Shown here: piece after piece, positions 8,734 to 17,137 of the stretch
Position numbering within the stretch: position 1 is the first letter of the stretch
Layout: each line of letters starts with the position of its first letter
Source of the DNA: Ktedonobacteria bacterium
GTDB taxonomy: Bacteria; Chloroflexota; Ktedonobacteria; Ktedonobacterales; JACDGC01
NCBI GenBank assembly: GCA_027459785.1
Contig: DAIDGU010000013.1
Location: 35,711 to 99,710 of the forward strand
Direction of reading: 5' to 3'
Length of the DNA stretch: 64,000 bases
The notes under the pieces: generated by a model
Database searches by the model: none
What the model was told of the DNA's origin: nothing
What the model saw: only the letters and a program-made list of their open reading frames with translations
Program-made: the position numbers and the translations under genes

Positions 8734-9204
8734 ATGGGAGTTGTGCCAGGCCAGACAAGCGAGATGCCTATGAATCCTACACCGCGCGTCGATCTCAACG
8801 TGATTCCCCTTGGAGAATTGATCATCCGTGCAGGGGATCTAAGCCTACCTAGCGCCAAAAAGGTGTTAATGGATGGCTACGAGCCAGATGCCCATCATTC
8901 TGATGTACATGGCTTGAGCGTCGTATTTCACCAAGGTGCCAGCCTTGATGCGCTAGCGCGGGCAGCACACTTTCCCCATCGCAAGTTAAGTTATTCCATT
9001 ATCAGCCGCATTCAGCACGAATTGGCCGTGCTGAATGCAGGATATGAGATGATCTTGTTCATTACCCCTTCAGGGCGCAATGCCGATCATCATACCCTTG
9101 GCATTCTGTGCAATGGGCAACTTGAAACCTCGCTATCCAGCCCAGCAGCAGATGCCTTGCTCCGGGCGTTCCTAGTGGTAGATAATCCTTATCAACAGCC
9201 ATAA
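8734..9204 (+). CDS. Hypothetical protein in an AT-richer patch
   Basis: I do not recognise this 156-residue protein. It is soluble, with no membrane segment, and begins after the hydrolase gene by 31 bases. Alternative in-frame ATGs at 8764 and 8770 are possible and none has a clear ribosome-binding site; if the later ones are used the N-terminus PRVDLNVIPLGELII is directly exposed. Base composition is visibly AT-richer than the neighbours, and codon use lacks the strong C/G third positions of the surrounding genes, which may indicate transfer. It is probably cotranscribed with the 80-residue gene at 9256. Confidence 0.6.
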   Translation: MGVVPGQTSEMPMNPTPRVDLNVIPLGELIIRAGDLSLPSAKKVLMDGYEPDAHHSDVHGLSVVFHQGASLDALARAAHFPHRKLSYSIISRIQHELAVLNAGYEMILFITPSGRNADHHTLGILCNGQLETSLSSPAADALLRAFLVVDNPYQQP

Positions 9205-9255
9205 GGGCTTAAAGGGCTGTTGGATCAACGTCTATAGTCCAAAGGAGAGCATTCC

Positions 9256-9498
9256 ATGCAAGAAGTATTTGCAGATTTTGCCCGCTTGGAAGACTGGCCG
9301 GCAGGAGGCGATGCGATTCCGCTCGGCCCGATTGTGCGCCATCCTGAACTGGCCGCACTGGAAGGCCAGACCGTTATGTTGGTGGAATGGGGCAACCTAC
9401 AGGCGCAAGGACGCATTGCACAGCGCGATGGCTGGTGGTACGGCGTGCTGACCGCCAAGATCCAAGACATTCATCCTGAGGCACAAGCCGCCAGTTAA
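9256..9498 (+). CDS. Small hypothetical protein
   Basis: An 80-residue acidic soluble protein with no recognised domain. It has a strong ribosome-binding site, AAAGGAG at 9241-9247, 8 bases before ATG 9256, which supports real translation. The sequence is rich in aromatic residues in the middle (MLVEWGNLQ, DGWWYGVL). It follows the 156-residue unknown gene by 51 bases and is the last gene before the P450 cluster. A small two-gene unit of unknown purpose is the most that can be said. Confidence 0.6.
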   Translation: MQEVFADFARLEDWPAGGDAIPLGPIVRHPELAALEGQTVMLVEWGNLQAQGRIAQRDGWWYGVLTAKIQDIHPEAQAAS

Positions 9499-9576
9499 TC
9501 AATTGAGTCCTGCTATTCCACCGTAGCCCGCGCGTGCTATGCTATAACAAGTGGGGGAGCGTTCGCTCTAAGCAGG

Positions 9577-10779
9577 ATGCTCCCCAGACCTTGCGTGAAA
9601 GCGGCTGTATTTCTGATGATGCTCCAGCGATCTCCCCTCGATCCGTATCCCTGGTACGATGAGATGCGCGCCCGCCACCCCGTCGTGCAACTGGGCGGGG
9701 CGTGGCACGTGTTCCGGTATGACGATGTGCAGCGCGTGCTGTCGGACTACGCGGCGTTTTCGTCGCAGCGGGGCGGGGGTGGGCCGCTGGCGAGCAGCAT
9801 CATCAGCCTCGATCCGCCGCGCCATCGGCAGTTGCGCACGCTCGTGACGCAAGCCTTCACCCCGCGCGCCGTGGCGCAGCTCGAAGGGCGCATCGCCGCC
9901 ATCGCGGCGGAATTGCTGGACGCCGTGGCGGCGCGTGGCACGGGAACGATGGATATCATCGCCGACCTGGCCTATCCGCTGCCCGTCATCGTCATCGCCG
10001 AATTGCTGGGCGTGCCGACCGCCGACCGTGAGCGATTCAAGGTGTGGTCCGATGCCATCGTGCAGGGCGGGCAAGCCGAGGCGGCGGCGCAGGCCACAGC
10101 GGCGCTGGGGGCGGACTGGTTCGGCGAGATGGTCGCCTACTTCAACGCCATGATCGCCCAGCGCCAGCGCGCTCCCCAGGACGATCTGATCAGCGCGCTC
10201 ATCGCTGCCGAGGTAGAGGGCCAGCGTTTGACGGCGCAAGAACTCGTCGGCTTCTGCATTCTGTTGCTGGTGGCGGGCAACGAGACCACCACGAACCTGC
10301 TTGGCAATGCGGTCCTGTGCCTCGACGAGCAGCCAGCCACCTATCGCGCGTTGCGCGCCACGCCGGAACGTCTGCCGGCGGCCATCGAAGAGGTGCTGCG
10401 CTATCGGTCGCCGGTGCAATCGATGTTTCGCAGCACGACGCAGGACGTGGCGTTCGGCGATGTGACCATCCCCGCCGGCAGTTGGGTTGTGGCATGGATC
10501 GGCGCGGCCAACCGCGATCCCGCCCAATTTCCTGATCCCGACCGCTTCATCAGCGATCGCGCGCCGAATCGGCACCTGGCCTTCGGCCACGGCATCCACT
10601 TCTGCCTGGGTGCGCCGCTGGCTCGGCAGGAAGCGCGTATCGCGCTGGGCGCGCTGCTGGCGCGCTATCCGGCGCTCCGGCGCGACGCGACGGTGGCGCT
10701 GGAGCCGCTGGGCGGCAACATCGTCTACGGCGTCCAGCGGCTACCTGTGATCTTACGTTCAACGGAGAACGATGCATGA
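9577..10779 (+). CDS. Cytochrome P450
   Basis: A 400-residue soluble bacterial P450 monooxygenase. The I-helix oxygen-binding motif is AGNETTTN (about residue 230), the K-helix ExxR is EEVLRYRSP, and the heme loop is FGHGIHFCLG with the axial Cys near residue 345. DPPRHRQLR is the C-helix heme-propionate motif. There is no membrane anchor. The start is uncertain: ATG 9577 is given, but ATG 9616 or 9619 would also make a normal N-terminus (RSPLDPYPWYDEM). The stop TGA overlaps the ATG of the MFS gene (ATGA), so the two are translationally coupled. Redox partners are not encoded beside it. Substrate is unknown. Confidence 0.93.
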   Translation: MLPRPCVKAAVFLMMLQRSPLDPYPWYDEMRARHPVVQLGGAWHVFRYDDVQRVLSDYAAFSSQRGGGGPLASSIISLDPPRHRQLRTLVTQAFTPRAVAQLEGRIAAIAAELLDAVAARGTGTMDIIADLAYPLPVIVIAELLGVPTADRERFKVWSDAIVQGGQAEAAAQATAALGADWFGEMVAYFNAMIAQRQRAPQDDLISALIAAEVEGQRLTAQELVGFCILLLVAGNETTTNLLGNAVLCLDEQPATYRALRATPERLPAAIEEVLRYRSPVQSMFRSTTQDVAFGDVTIPAGSWVVAWIGAANRDPAQFPDPDRFISDRAPNRHLAFGHGIHFCLGAPLARQEARIALGALLARYPALRRDATVALEPLGGNIVYGVQRLPVILRSTENDA

Positions 10780-12089
10780 CATCCGGCACCAGCACACCTA
10801 CGGAAACATCCCCCGCCGCTCCCCCGCAGCCAAAGTCGCAAGATTGGCGCATCTTGCTCGCGCTATTTCTGCTGGCGGGCGTCGTCGAATCGCAGGCGTT
10901 CGGCCACCTGGGCGCGTTCACTCCGCTGTTTCTGCAACAACTCAATGTCCCTGCCGGGCAGATCTCGACCTGGACGGGCATTCTGCAATCATTGGGCTTC
11001 GTCATCGGCCTGCCCTTGCTGCCCCTCTGGGGCGTGTGGGCGGATCGCTATAGCCGCAAGCTGATCATCGTGCGCAGCGCGTATGTGGAAGGCGTGCTGT
11101 TCACCCTCGCCGCCTTCAGCCCGAACGTCTATTTCCTGGCCGTGGCGCGCTTGCTGACGGGCTTCGTTTTTGGCAACACAGGCGTGATGCTCGCCATGCT
11201 GGCCGATGTTACCCCGCGCCAGCGGCTAGGGCTGGCGGTCGGCATCGCCAGTGCCAGCTTTCCCATCGGCTCGTCGGTTGGCCCGCTGCTGGGTGGCCTG
11301 GTCGCGCAACATTTTGGCATCCGCGCCTTGCTGGGGCTGGACGGCATCCTTTCCGCGCTGGTCGGCATCACCCTGACGTTGGCCGTGCGCGAGGTGCCGC
11401 GCATCAGTCGCACGGCTGGCTCCGCTTGGCGCGTGTTGCGCGCCGCCGCCCATGACATCCTGGCGACGCCCTCGGTCGCGCGCCTCTTCGCGCTCTACTT
11501 CCTGGCGACGTATGGCCTCTCGCTGACGACGCCCTTCATCCCGATCCTGTTGCAGCGCCTTGATCACGGTGATCCCATCTTGCTACCCAGCGTGATCGGC
11601 GCGACGCTGACGGCGGCGGGCGTGGCGATGGCGGTGACGACGCCGCTGTGGGGCAAAGCCGGCGATGTTTTCGGGCGCTGGCGCATCCTGCCGATCTGCC
11701 TGGCCGCCGTGGCCGTGGCGATCTGCGGCGAAGGGCTGGCTGGCGCGCTGCTGCCGCTGCAAGTGGCCATCGTCGCGCTGGGTCTTTTCCAGGGTGGCAT
11801 CACGACGACTTTGATCGCCCTGCTGGCGTTGCTGGCCCCCGAAGAGCGTCGCGCCTCGATCCTCAATTTCTCGCTGCTGCCCTCGCAACTTTCGTGGTTC
11901 CTGGGACCGCTCACCGGCGCGGGCCTGGCGGTGCTTTCATTGCGGCTGCCGTTTTTCGTCTGTGCCGGGCTGTTGCTGGTGGCAGCCATGATGGCGCTGG
12001 CGTTGCTGCGCCGTTCCTCTGTCGCCGCTGATGGTGCAGGCGCAGGTGTCGCTGAGGGTGCCGCTGACGGGGCCAGCGCGCCGGCCTGA
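10776..12089 (+). CDS. MFS transporter
   Basis: A 437-residue major facilitator superfamily transporter with about 12 hydrophobic segments in two halves. The loop after helix 2 reads GVWADRYSRKLIIVR, a variant of the GxxxDRxGRR/K signature, and the second half repeats it as GKAGDVFGRWRILPI. The profile resembles drug/metabolite exporters of the DHA1 group. GGAG at 10764-10767 precedes ATG 10776, and the ATG overlaps the P450 stop. Coupling with a P450 suggests export of, or resistance to, a compound that the P450 modifies; that is inference. Confidence 0.88.
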   Translation: MTSGTSTPTETSPAAPPQPKSQDWRILLALFLLAGVVESQAFGHLGAFTPLFLQQLNVPAGQISTWTGILQSLGFVIGLPLLPLWGVWADRYSRKLIIVRSAYVEGVLFTLAAFSPNVYFLAVARLLTGFVFGNTGVMLAMLADVTPRQRLGLAVGIASASFPIGSSVGPLLGGLVAQHFGIRALLGLDGILSALVGITLTLAVREVPRISRTAGSAWRVLRAAAHDILATPSVARLFALYFLATYGLSLTTPFIPILLQRLDHGDPILLPSVIGATLTAAGVAMAVTTPLWGKAGDVFGRWRILPICLAAVAVAICGEGLAGALLPLQVAIVALGLFQGGITTTLIALLALLAPEERRASILNFSLLPSQLSWFLGPLTGAGLAVLSLRLPFFVCAGLLLVAAMMALALLRRSSVAADGAGAGVAEGAADGASAPA

Positions 12090-12242
12090 TATTGTTATGG
12101 CTGAAAGCCGGGGAACGCAGAGGCTTTCCGGCATGATGTGACGCAGATCATTATCTGCATGCCAGCGCGGCTTGGGCGAGGGTGGTACAATACAAGCGTG
12201 AGAGCGCCAGCGCGATCTTGCGCTCGTGTTGAGAGGTCGTTT

Positions 12243-13112
12243 ATGCAGCCATCTGAGCAAGTCCTGCCGTCCCCTGCCGTTGCGCCCGTCCCAGTCCCCC
12301 AGCCTGTGTACGGCGCGGCCCCCGTAGCTTTTCCGGCGGATGCCGCTGTCGTGATGCAGAACCTGACGCGCGTCTTCGGCCATCAGGTCGCCGTGAATAA
12401 CCTGACCCTGGCCGTGCGGCGCGGCGAATTCTTCGGCTTCCTCGGCCCGAATGGCGCGGGGAAATCGACCACGATCAAGATGTTGATTGGCCAGATGCGC
12501 CCGACCGCTGGCGCGGCGTGGGTCGGCGGCTGCGACGTGCAGCGCGAACCGTTGCGCGCCCGCGCGCTGATGGGCGTGCTGCCTGAACAGATGAACCTGT
12601 ATGAGCGCCTGTCGGGCCGCGAGTTCCTGCGCCTGGCGGGCAATCTCTATCAGGTGCCACGCAGCGATATCCCCCCGCGTGTCGCCGCGCTGCTGGACGT
12701 GCTGGCGCTGACCGGCGACGCCGATAAGCTGATCGTGGATTACTCGGTGGGCATGCGCAAGAAGATCGCGCTCGCCGCTGCGCTGATCCATCGCCCGCAG
12801 GTACTCTTTCTGGACGAACCCTTCGAGGGCGTCGATCCGGTTAGTTCGCGCGTCATCCGCAACATCCTGCGCGACCTGACGAAAAGCGGCACGACGGTCT
12901 TCTTCTCGTCGCACATCCTGGAATTGGTGGAACGCCTCTGCACGCGCGTGGGCATTATCAACCAGGGCGTACTCGTCGCCGAAGGCACGCTGGACGAACT
13001 GCGCCAGTGGGCGAGCGGCACCGGCGACCACACCTCGACCACGCTGGAAGATGTGTTCTTGCAGGTGGTGGGGGCCGACACCGAACGGGGAGGGCTGGCA
13101 TGGCTGGAATAG
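12243..13112 (+). CDS. ABC transporter ATP-binding protein
   Basis: A 289-residue ATPase. GPNGAGKSTTIK is the Walker A motif, YSVGMRKKIALAAAL the family signature in the form common to exporters that end in GMRKK, VLFLDEPFEGVDP the Walker B and D-loop, and FFSSHILELVERL the H-loop. A Pro-rich leader of about 40 residues (with PAVAPVPVPQPV) precedes the domain and is unusual. ATG 12243 has AGAGG 6 bases upstream. The last 13 bases overlap the permease gene, so they form one exporter. The cargo is unknown. Confidence 0.9.
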   Translation: MQPSEQVLPSPAVAPVPVPQPVYGAAPVAFPADAAVVMQNLTRVFGHQVAVNNLTLAVRRGEFFGFLGPNGAGKSTTIKMLIGQMRPTAGAAWVGGCDVQREPLRARALMGVLPEQMNLYERLSGREFLRLAGNLYQVPRSDIPPRVAALLDVLALTGDADKLIVDYSVGMRKKIALAAALIHRPQVLFLDEPFEGVDPVSSRVIRNILRDLTKSGTTVFFSSHILELVERLCTRVGIINQGVLVAEGTLDELRQWASGTGDHTSTTLEDVFLQVVGADTERGGLAWLE

Positions 13113-14821
13113 CCGCCGGGCAGGCCGCGCCACGCGCCTTCACCCTGCGCCCGCGCGTCGTGCGCACGCTGCTGTGGCTACGCTGGCAATTGTTGCTACG
13201 CGGTTATGCGCGTTCGACCTCGCGCATTATCGGCGCGGTGCTGCTCTTCGTCTTCCTTGTGCCGCTGGCCGGCTTCCTGGCCTTCGGCCTGGTGGCGGGC
13301 TTCCAATCCCTGTTGCCGGGCCAACTGGATCTGGCGCAGAACCTCCTCTTTTATCTCCTGCTGGTCCTCTATATCATCTACGCCGTCTTGCCCTTGCTGC
13401 AATATTCGATCAACGAGGGGCTGGACATCACCAAACTGACGATCTATCCCCTGTCGCAACCGGAATTGATGGCCAGCCTGCTGATCTCGACCCTGCTGGA
13501 TATCCCCACGTTGGCGGTGATCCTGGTGTTCGTGGGCATCGGGCTGGGATGGGCGCACGACCTGCCGAGCGCGCTGGGCATCAGCGCGGCGCTGGTGCTG
13601 GCATACATCCATCTCGTCGGCATCAGCCAACTGTTGCTCTCGGCGCTGATGGGCGTGCTGCGCACGCGCCGCTACCGCGACCTGGCGCTGGTGCTGATCA
13701 CGCTGCTGGGCCTTTCGTGCTCGCTCGGCTCGCAAGCGTTCTCGCGCCTGATTCCGGCACAGAGCAGCGCGAACGGCATCATCGCGCTCTTGCATTACAA
13801 CATCGGCGCGTGGCTGCAATTCTTGCCGCCGGGCATGGTGGGCCGCGCGGTGGTCGCCTTCGCCACGAACCAGGCGGCGACGGGGGGCTTGTGGCTGGCG
13901 GCACTGGCCGGCTCCGCCTTCCTGGTGTTGTGGGCGTGGAGCGCGATCCTCACGCGCAGCCTGGCCTCGCCCGAAGAAGGTGGCAGTGTGCCGCGCCGCG
14001 CCCGCGCCGCGCGTGCGGGTAATGCTGCCGTGGCGCTGGCCGCGCCCGTGACCAACGTCGCGCCTGCCCGCGCAACGCTCATCCCCGCGCCCGTGCTGGC
14101 GCTGGCGGCGAAGGATCTGCGCTATTACTGGCGCGATCCCCAGTATAAGCGCGCCTTTCTGGGATCGCTCTATCTGGTCGGCATCCTGCTGCTGAACTTC
14201 ATCACGCAGGCGCGCAACGGTGTGGGCAGTGGCATCTCGCAATTTATCGTGACGGCAGCGCTTTTCCTGGTGCTGAACCTGACGGCATTCGGGTTCGGCT
14301 ACGAGGGGCCGGCGCTGACGACACTGGCGCTTTTTCCCGTGCGCGGAGCCTATCTCTTCCTGGGGCGCAACCTGGCGGCCTTTGTGGTGGGCATGGTGGA
14401 ACTGGCGCTCCTGCTCACCCTGGAAGGCTTCCTGACGCACAATTGGTATCAGACGGCAGTGCTTGCCATCACTGGCACGGGGGCATTGATCGCCGCGATG
14501 GGGCCGGGCAACGCCATCGCCGTGCTGTTCCCCATGCGTGTCGCGCGCCAGCGCGTGGGCGGGGCGCAGAGCGACGCGGGGACGGGCTTCGCGTCGGGGC
14601 TGCTGGTGTTGCTGGCGTACGGCGTGGCGATCATCCTGACCGCGCCCGTCGCGGCGCTGATCCTCGTCCCCCAACTGGTGGGGCGACCGGACCTGACGCT
14701 GGCGCTCGCGCCGCTGGCGCTCGTCTATGGCATCGGCATCTATGCCGGCGGCACGGCCCTGGCCGCCGGCCAATACTATCCGCGCCTGACCAAAATCATT
14801 GAAACGGTAACACGCGAATGA
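13100..14821 (+). CDS. ABC transporter permease, multi-pass
   Basis: A 573-residue integral membrane protein partnering the ATPase at 12243. It begins with a basic cytoplasmic segment followed by a first hydrophobic pair (about residues 40-70 and 90-110) and contains two similar halves separated by a basic, Ala-rich linker near residue 300 (RRARAARAGNAAVALAAP). A start at ATG 13100 is supported by GGGGAGGG at 13087-13094. It overlaps the ATPase gene by 13 bases and its own stop overlaps the ATG of the MazG-like gene, so three genes are coupled. It resembles the ABC-2-like permeases whose ATPases end in GMRKK. Cargo is unknown. Confidence 0.82.
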   Translation: MAGIAAGQAAPRAFTLRPRVVRTLLWLRWQLLLRGYARSTSRIIGAVLLFVFLVPLAGFLAFGLVAGFQSLLPGQLDLAQNLLFYLLLVLYIIYAVLPLLQYSINEGLDITKLTIYPLSQPELMASLLISTLLDIPTLAVILVFVGIGLGWAHDLPSALGISAALVLAYIHLVGISQLLLSALMGVLRTRRYRDLALVLITLLGLSCSLGSQAFSRLIPAQSSANGIIALLHYNIGAWLQFLPPGMVGRAVVAFATNQAATGGLWLAALAGSAFLVLWAWSAILTRSLASPEEGGSVPRRARAARAGNAAVALAAPVTNVAPARATLIPAPVLALAAKDLRYYWRDPQYKRAFLGSLYLVGILLLNFITQARNGVGSGISQFIVTAALFLVLNLTAFGFGYEGPALTTLALFPVRGAYLFLGRNLAAFVVGMVELALLLTLEGFLTHNWYQTAVLAITGTGALIAAMGPGNAIAVLFPMRVARQRVGGAQSDAGTGFASGLLVLLAYGVAIILTAPVAALILVPQLVGRPDLTLALAPLALVYGIGIYAGGTALAAGQYYPRLTKIIETVTRE

Positions 14822-15147
14822 GCGATGCGAACGAGCTGACGCTGCGCGCCGCGCAAGCCGAGGTGGATGCTTCGATCCTGCGGCTGGGCGGCTATTGGCC
14901 GCCGCTGGCGAATCTGGCGCGGCTCATGGAAGAGTGCGGCGAGGTGGCGCGCGTCGTGAACCAACTGCACGGCCCCAAGCGGCGCAAGGCCGACGAACCC
15001 GCGCCCGACCCCGCCGATGAACTGGGCGACGCGCTCTATGTGCTGCTCGCCCTGGCCAACTCGCTTGGTGTGGACCTGGACACCGCCCTGCGCGGCGTGC
15101 TGGCGAAATACCAGCGCCGCGACAAACCGCCTATTGTGGAGACGTAG
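14818..15147 (+). CDS. MazG-like nucleotide pyrophosphohydrolase
   Basis: A 109-residue all-alpha protein. LMEECGEVARVV (about residues 36-47) and DELGDALYVLLALAN (about 67-81) are the EExxE and ExxD metal-binding motifs of the MazG superfamily, which hydrolyses (d)NTPs to monophosphates and pyrophosphate. The size matches single-domain members. ATG 14818 overlaps the permease stop TGA in an ATGA arrangement; there is no strong ribosome-binding site, so translation probably depends on coupling. A house-cleaning role is usual for the family. Its tie to an exporter operon is unexplained. Confidence 0.82.
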   Translation: MSDANELTLRAAQAEVDASILRLGGYWPPLANLARLMEECGEVARVVNQLHGPKRRKADEPAPDPADELGDALYVLLALANSLGVDLDTALRGVLAKYQRRDKPPIVET

Positions 15148-15149
15148 AT

Positions 15150-15242
15150 CGAACACGAAGACCACGAAAAAGCACGAAAGCACACGAAGTCGTCTTCAAG
15201 TCTTTCGTGTCCTTCGTGAAAATTTCGTGGCTTTCGTGTTCG
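15150..15242. repeat. CACGAA-type inverted repeat hairpin
   Basis: The left arm carries CGAACACGAAGACCACGAAA and the right arm TTTCGTGGCTTTCGTGTTCG, able to form a long imperfect hairpin that fills the gap between the MazG-like and creatininase genes. Confidence 0.7.
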
Positions 15243-15269
15243 CTGTCTATTTCCATTTGGAGTGATCAC

Positions 15270-16205
15270 ATGTTGCATCTGGAAGATTTGACCTGGCCGG
15301 AGTTGGACGCGCTGGATCGCAAGAACACCGTGATCTTCGTCGCGTTCAGCCCGCTGGAAGAACATGGGCCGCACCTGCCCATCGGCACCGATGTCTATAT
15401 GGCCAACCATTTCGCCGAAGCCATCGCCCAGCGGGTAGAAGCGCAACGGCCCAGCCTCACCACCTTGTTGCTGCCGCCCGTGCCGCTGGGCGCGGGAACG
15501 GTGCCGATGCGCGGTAGCGTGAATGTGACGGTAGATCTCATCTTTGATATCGCCCGCCAGATCGGGACGGCGTATGCCCGCGATGGGTTCCAGCACATCG
15601 TATTCACCAACGGCCACCTGAGTCCCGCGCACATGATCGCGCTGGAAAACGCGGCACTCTGGCTGTGTCGGCGCCATGGCATGCAGGCGGTCGCGCCGTC
15701 CGCCAGTATCGCGCGGGCGGTGATTCAAAGTGGCGACATCAAGGACGCGGTAGGTGACCGGCTGAGCGCCGAGGAACTGAGCCAACTGCTGAGCGCGGAA
15801 CACGCCGGTACGCTGGAAACGTCGGTGATGCTGCACCTGCATCCCGATCTGGTGCGCGACAACTATACCGCGCAGCCGTCGCTGACGCGCCGGGCGATGT
15901 TGGGCTGGCGCGGGCGCACGCCGGCAGCCTGGGCTGGCTACGTGGGTAGCCCTGCGCTGGGCAGCGCCGAGTGGGGTCGCATCGCCGTGGATGCGCTGGT
16001 GGGGCGCGGCGCGCAACTGGTGCTGCGTATGGTAGACGAAGGCAAAGCGGGCGTGCAAGCGGGGCGTTTATTTCCGCGCGTGCCGTTCTGGTTGGCGGGC
16101 CGGCGGGCCTTGCTGCTGGGCGCGGCGGCGGCAGCGGGCATCAGCGCCACGTTGCTCGCCACCCAAGCATTGGGATCAGGAAGGAAGACACGCCGTGGCC
16201 GATGA
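15270..16205 (+). CDS. Creatininase-family amidohydrolase with C-terminal membrane segment
   Basis: A 311-residue member of the creatininase family, metal-dependent amidases acting on creatinine, formamides in deazaflavin/F420 synthesis or mycofactocin. FSPLEEHGPHLPIGTDVYM holds the metal-ligand Glu, His and Asp, FTNGHLSPAH is a second ligand region, and HAGTLETSVML contains the third Glu. Unusually for the family, the end (about residues 280-305, LLLGAAAAAGISATLLATQA) is a hydrophobic segment with a short basic tail, suggesting tail anchoring. ATG 15270 has TTGGAGTGA at 15255-15263. The last 11 bases overlap the thioesterase gene. Substrate is not predictable. Confidence 0.85.
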   Translation: MLHLEDLTWPELDALDRKNTVIFVAFSPLEEHGPHLPIGTDVYMANHFAEAIAQRVEAQRPSLTTLLLPPVPLGAGTVPMRGSVNVTVDLIFDIARQIGTAYARDGFQHIVFTNGHLSPAHMIALENAALWLCRRHGMQAVAPSASIARAVIQSGDIKDAVGDRLSAEELSQLLSAEHAGTLETSVMLHLHPDLVRDNYTAQPSLTRRAMLGWRGRTPAAWAGYVGSPALGSAEWGRIAVDALVGRGAQLVLRMVDEGKAGVQAGRLFPRVPFWLAGRRALLLGAAAAAGISATLLATQALGSGRKTRRGR

Positions 16206-16698
16206 AACTACTCCAACGCCTGCACACGAACACGCCGACTGGCTGAATGACACCACCGATTTTCAACGCTGCTTCGTCTGTGGCCAGAAAAATCCTTTCG
16301 GGCTGCAACTGCACTTTCGCAACGAGGGACCGCACATCGTCGCCGACTTCACCGGCACAGAGGCGTTCCAGGGCTTCCCTGGCGTGGTGCATGGCGGCGT
16401 GCTGGCCTCGATTTTAGATGAAGCGATGGGGCGCGTCTCGGTGCTGGAACACCGCTGGGTGATGACGGCACGGCTGGAACTGCGCTATCGCGCGCCGGCC
16501 AAGATCGGCGTTCCCCTGCGCGTCTTCGCCGAGGCGACCGACTCCCGCAGCCGCATGATCCGCGTCAAGGGCTGGATCGCATATGCCGATGCGCCGGCAG
16601 CCATCGTGTGCGAGGCCGAAGGCACCTTCCTGCCGCTGCCGCCGGAGGTGCGCGACCAGGCCATCGCCGCTTATCCAGGGCTGGCCGGTTTCTTTTGA
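16195..16698 (+). CDS. PaaI/YiiD-type hotdog-fold thioesterase
   Basis: A 167-residue protein of the hotdog superfamily. CFVCGQKNPFGLQLHF at about residues 25-40 is the typical N-terminal motif, and FPGVVHGGVLASILDEAMG (about 62-80) is the active-site helix with the His-Gly-Gly and acidic residue. It likely hydrolyses an acyl-CoA thioester. The start is GTG 16195, with AGGAAGGA at about 16178-16185. It overlaps the creatininase gene by 11 bases, so the two are coupled. Downstream lies a repeat-containing spacer. Confidence 0.85.
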   Translation: MADETTPTPAHEHADWLNDTTDFQRCFVCGQKNPFGLQLHFRNEGPHIVADFTGTEAFQGFPGVVHGGVLASILDEAMGRVSVLEHRWVMTARLELRYRAPAKIGVPLRVFAEATDSRSRMIRVKGWIAYADAPAAIVCEAEGTFLPLPPEVRDQAIAAYPGLAGFF

Positions 16699-16873
16699 GG
16701 GATGCCGGGAGTGAAACTTTCCGGTCCGATTGCCTCAAAAGACCCTGGTTGAAACGCCAACCTCTACCGGCGTAAGATGTCTCATCGATTTCTCCGCTTA
16801 GCAACACGAGGTCCATATGCTCTACAGGGTATATGGACCTGATTTAGTATGTTACAAAAATTGTTCGTGTATT

Positions 16874-16967
16874 ATACCTCTTTCGGGTAAAGACGGTGGT
16901 TTTTGGGATCGGACAGACAGGAATGTCTATCCTCCGTTTTCTATACCGATCACCAGCAAAGGGTATA
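16874..16967 (+). repeat. Composite dispersed element, copy C (short form)
   Basis: Left end ATACCTCTTTCGGGTAAAGA, one hairpin unit (ACAGACAGGAATGTCTATCC) and right end ATACCGATCACCAGCAAAGG with GTATAA. This is the minimal form of the element: both ends and one unit. The 439-base spacer 16699-17137 has no convincing gene; the short open frame across it is made of this repeat. Confidence 0.7.
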
Positions 16968-17020
16968 AGGGGTACATGTCATCAGGCGAACGGCTGTATG
17001 GGTGAATGGTACCAAAACTA

Positions 17021-17049
17021 CTGACGAGCCAACATATTTAGCTTAGAAT
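17021..17049 (+). promoter_or_regulatory. Candidate promoter of the DUF4012 gene
   Basis: CTGACG (17021-17026), 17 bases, TAGAAT (17044-17049). It lies in the AT-richer spacer about 90 bases upstream of the gene. Match is moderate. Confidence 0.35.
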
Positions 17050-17137
17050 AGAGCCGATTGTCCGTTTCTTCACGCAGGTACGTTGCCTCCACGAACACAT
17101 ATGTTGTGATCACCGCGACCGTGCGTTCAACGCCAGG

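Noticed and set aside
16817..17005. 62-residue open frame in the spacer before the DUF4012 gene
   Set aside because: Its codons are composite-repeat sequence and there is no ribosome-binding site.
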